NCBI GenBank assembly: GCA_916700875.1
Contig: CAKAKS010000032.1
Coordinates: forward strand, 18,219,629 to 18,283,628
Source of the DNA: Sebastes aleutianus
Lineage: Eukaryota > Chordata > Actinopteri > Perciformes > Sebastidae
DNA length: 64,000 bases
Direction: 5' to 3'
The notes beneath the pieces were generated by a model that was not told the origin of the DNA, searched no databases, and worked only from the letters and a program-made list of their open reading frames with translations. Position numbers and translations under genes: made by a program. Numbering within the stretch: position 1 is the first letter of the stretch; each line of letters starts with the position of its first letter. This document shows, piece by piece, positions 60,360 to 64,000 of the stretch.

Positions 60360-63300
60360 CTAATGCTGTTGCTTCTTTGAAGGCCTGTAGAAAGACATCC
60401 TCTTCTGTACTGCCGTCAGGAGTTTGGGAGGCAAGAGAGGAAGCTGATTTCTGAGCGTCTCATAGTTCCTTACAGTCTTTGCGATGTAATCCTCACAAAT
60501 CCTGTCAGAAGAAAGAGTCTGTCATTTCTCATTTCTATTTTGGGAAAAAGATTACATAATCAGAATGAATTAAGTCCTTGAAAAGTAGACGATACGTCTA
60601 AAAAAGGACCTTTTTAACAGCAGATATTTTTAGCACGCACATTATCAGGGCTGTGGAGCTAAGACACCTAAATGTAATTCATCCATCGTTAATTAATGTT
60701 ATTAATACTAACTATGTTTGGCAAGTCAGAATATCTGTTGTGTAAAGGTCTATTTCTGCTATAACATAATTTTCTTTCTGTGGTTGTTTTTTTTTATATA
60801 AAATGACATATTTGGGATTTATAAAATATAGACTATTCTTACCTGAATAGAGGATATGGCTGCGTCTGGAAAACAAGTGCATCGTTGCAGTGACCCTGAA
60901 AAGAAATATGCAATGTTTGTAAAGGTCCATTTTTTAATATATATTCAGCACAACATACTTTCTCTAAAAGACGGGCATCCTATGTTCCTTTTTGCTCAGT
61001 GTTTTGATTAAAGTATCAACTGTGGTATACATGGACCTACTGCAGGGTAGATCTGTATGTGCAGTATACTGTTGATTATATAAAAAAGTTATTTATGGGG
61101 AAAATGAAATGCTGTTGAATATCATGCAGGTTTTCTCACCTGAACACATCTTTATCATAGAGCTGTTGAGAGTTAATTAAATAACTGTCGATTTGAACGT
61201 TTTTACTGGTCTCTCCACATAGTTTCAGAGTTGTCCCTGTGCTAATGTGAATTTGGAAGGCTGTTAGGGATTTAGTTCGTCATGGGATGATTTAGGGTCT
61301 CTTATTCAGCTTCTAAAGGGTCTCCGTGCTACTTACGGTGTCAACAAGGAGGATGTAGTCACAACTTCCACCAAACACAATCACATCAGAGTCTTTGCCT
61401 GGACTCGCCGTGTGCCACAACCTTGAACAGGAGGAAAGATGCTATTTAAAATCTGCTCACAATTTACAGTTACACTCTGTAACAATTTGGAAATATTCAT
61501 AAATTGCTACCTTGGCTTATTCTTAAAGGGATGCTCAACCTCTCTCCATTTCTTTGTTTCAACATCAAGCACCCACCCGTCGCCTGATTGAGAAAAATGG
61601 TGAAAATAAATCTAAGAACCCTAAAATAACGAAAGGAAAAAAGAAAATAAAAGTGAAGAAGTGGGTAAATTTTCTTACTCATTGGTTTGCAGTCTACACT
61701 GAGACCTCCAAACAGGAACAAGGTGCCGTCTGATGCCGCTGTGAGCGTGTGCCACGATCTGCCCACTGGAGTGTTGGATACCGGGACTCTGCAAAACAGA
61801 TTTTGCACAATGCTGTCAAAGACAAACCAGCTAAAAGCTTAGGTTGCTTTTAATATTAATGACTATGTTGAAATATAAGTAATTTGGGAGCACTTGTAGT
61901 TTGTCATACATACATTTCTGACCACGTCCACGTTTGAAAGTCTAAGCAGTGAATATCACTCGTCCTGGTTTCCTGCATTTAAAAGAAGAGGAGCACAAGT
62001 TAATAATGACAGACTTTGATTTGTGTTTCTGTGCTTTATCTTCTTGCTGCTACTGATGACTTCTTGTTGTTATGAATATATGAGAAGAACTGAAATAACA
62101 CGTAGGGCTCTCACCATGACTCTACCGCCACAAACGTATCCTTTACAGCCGATTGTGGCACTGGCGTGGGCGGCCCTGGGAGCTGGAGCACGGCCCTGCA
62201 CACAGAAACTGTCACCGTCAAATCATCTGAGTATTCTTGAAACTGTTTTAATCAGATTTCCAATACTGCTAAACTTCCCTTATATATATATATTATCTCT
62301 TAAATCTAAAATGCATGAATCGCAGTGACTCACATGGGTCTGTGGTTCACTCCAATTGGCTTGCGTGGGGTCAAATATATGAACCTCGTTGTTCCATCCC
62401 CAGAAGACATCTTCCACCTGAAAACACATGTTTAACATAAAATTATTCTCATTTATATGTAGGCATTTTTATTCTTGGTCAGTACCTTGTGATTTAACAG
62501 TTGTGTCAACAGATGCTGACATTTTTCACTTTCTGACCTGACATATTTTAGAGGAAAATCTCATATAAAGTAACAAAACAACACAGAACTCCAAATTATC
62601 AAACATGTGTCATTGATTTACAGTATATATATATATTTTTTTTTTAAATATCTTCAATGTCTATGTTGCACTGTTGGGATAGCAAATGTGTACAGACACC
62701 TGTGACAGATTTATAGTCAATAAAAAAACATTACCCACGATGCTTCATCTACAATGAAGCTTCTGTTCCTGCTATCGACACTATTCAGCACTTTGTGGCC
62801 ATATCCTCCAAAGTAGATGATCCTGGAGAACATTAAACACAGATGATCTCAATTAGCTCTTATTTCCAATTCACCATTAGACATATACCCTTAAACAGAT
62901 GTAAACCTCCAGCCCCGCCCTTATGCAGATGTGTTACTTGGTGACATCACCACATTACTGAAGAAAAGGCGGAACTTAAAGCAAGGCGTTTCAGGCAGTT
63001 CAGGAGCAGTGTTTCTGCGGGGGAGAGTAACTCCCTTTGACGTGGACTTTGGGCTTAGTAACTTTGTAGACCTTTTACGAACTATATAACACTAAAAGAA
63101 AGGGAGAAAAAAAGCACAATAGGTGCCCTTCAAAACCTACAAAATGCCATGTGGATTTTTAGTCATTGCAGCTTCAAATGGAAAAAGAACAAATTAAAGA
63201 AGAGAAGAAAAGAAGAATATGAGAAATTGATTATGTCTTATAAATTTACTGAATGTAGAATATATGATATCAAAATAAACCCAATGGTGTGCACATCCAA

Positions 63301-64000
63301 CCCCTGACAAAAACAGCAACAGAGGTAAAGGAGAGGCTTCCGCACACTGAAATCTTCAAGCTCCCATGTTTTTTATTCATGTAACGTTTTGAGCTACGAG
63401 GAAAACAATCAATATTCAACCAAAGAACATGGAGTGTGTCCAACCCTCTAAATGTGTGTTTTGACCAGTAATAATGAAGCAGTAGTTACAACTTGCCCGT
63501 GGTGAATTATGCAGTAAAAAAGTGCTGGAAATGGCGGTCAGTTAAAATCCACATTTTCATTGTGCTTACCTTTCATTGTAAACCCAACAGGACAGTTTGT
63601 CTCGAGGTGAGGGAGCAGAACCGATCTCATGCATGATCTTCCTCCATGTGTATTTACCGTCTGTCAGGTTGACACAGTAGATCTGTTTGAAGTCAAACAC
63701 TGATCACTTCTTCATGTCAACTCTGCTCAGTCTAAGATATGACCTTTGGGTGTGTTTACATTGAGTCATTGTGTCAGACACCCTACAGGCGATTTTACAT
63801 ATACTTTGATGTTCATAGTTATTATTTAACCACACAAAAACAAATTTAAAAAACAGAAGTTTGTATGAAGTAATCCATGATTAAGGTGTCATGGAGCATC
63901 AGCCTCACCTGATTGGTCTGTCCGTTGTCATCACAACCTCCAAATATGTACAAGTGTCCATTCAGAGAGCAGCCGCAGGTCCCAGACATAGAGGGAGGGA
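60360..64000 (-). CDS. klhdc1: Kelch domain-containing protein 1-like, 5' end truncated by window
   Basis: Eleven minus-strand exons with GT-AG borders and matching phases: 63909-64000 (partial), 63570-63682, 62735-62822, 62334-62417, 62115-62195, 61914-61972, 61679-61788, 61511-61583, 61337-61421, 60843-60895, 60360-60501 (stop TAG at 60362-60360). They encode 325 residues; human KLHDC1 is about 406, so roughly the first 60-80 are missing. Kelch signatures are visible: LYIFGGCDD, IIYFGGYG, YVCGGRV, LFLFGGLS and VIVFGGS, with the blade motifs PRDKLSCWVY, PRAAHA, GRSWHTL and RLWHTA. The tail QLPLLPPKLLTAV matches the LLPPKLL tail of KLHDC1 better than KLHDC2, which ends in a short Gly-Ser tail. 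KLHDC1 and KLHDC2 are substrate receptors of cullin-RING ubiquitin ligases that read C-terminal degrons (KLHDC1 with CUL5). One blade has CGG instead of FGG. A KLHDC2 assignment is less likely but possible. Confidence 0.9.

Noticed and set aside
1..64000. tRNA, rRNA, known microRNA hairpins, CRISPR arrays, viral genes
   Set aside because: Scanned by eye for typical motifs on both strands; none could be supported.
60000..64000. Assignment of the kelch gene to KLHDC2
   Set aside because: The C-terminal LLPPKLL tail and the GHCNDALVFQTQPYPL segment fit KLHDC1 better; KLHDC2 ends in a short Gly-Ser tail.

Overview
The window reads as nuclear DNA of a teleost fish, probably a spiny-rayed (percomorph) species. 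Evidence is split genes with short GT-AG introns, vertebrate kelch-domain and cystin-like proteins, many small non-autonomous DNA transposons of types I know from fish genomes, and long (GT)n, (ATT)n and (AAAT)n microsatellites. I see no bacterial, viral or organellar gene.

Coding content is sparse and concentrated at the right end. cys1-like (56393-58639, + strand, three exons) encodes a predicted N-myristoylated ciliary protein resembling cystin-1. It faces, tail to tail, a KLHDC1-type kelch-repeat gene (60360-64000, - strand, eleven exons in the window, 5' end cut off). At 29022-29355 two exons encode a short piece that aligns without gaps to the C-terminal half of tektins. I found no other tektin exon, so this is either part of a gene with very long introns or a relic. 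At 3289-4270 there is weaker evidence for the 5' end of a minus-strand gene: a 17-bp palindromic RFX/X-box-like site, an exon with a strong donor, and a second exon with an open frame, a Kozak ATG and a strong donor. The rest of that gene would lie beyond the left edge.

The rest, about 90 percent, is intergenic or intronic DNA with layers of repeats. Several elements can be delimited from terminal inverted repeats (TIRs) and target-site duplications (TSDs): hAT-like elements at 30169-31030, 51515-51840 and 59468-59894, a Harbinger-like MITE at 44808-45068, and a TTAA-ended element at 23813-24532. Others are recognised because two or more copies occur in the window (called A, B, C, D, E, H, I and J below), including nested and duplicated arrangements at 0.2-1.3 kb and 50.9-56 kb. 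Two symmetric structures stand out: a perfect 62-bp palindrome at 39131-39192 and a roughly 740-bp near-perfect inverted repeat inside cys1 intron 1 (57218-57960).

Functionally, cystin and tektins are both ciliary, and X-boxes bind RFX factors that drive ciliary genes. This may be chance, because the only solid ciliary gene is cys1. I did not find a convincing new multi-gene system. The most informative items are the isolated tektin exons, the two palindromes and the candidate minus-strand first exons.
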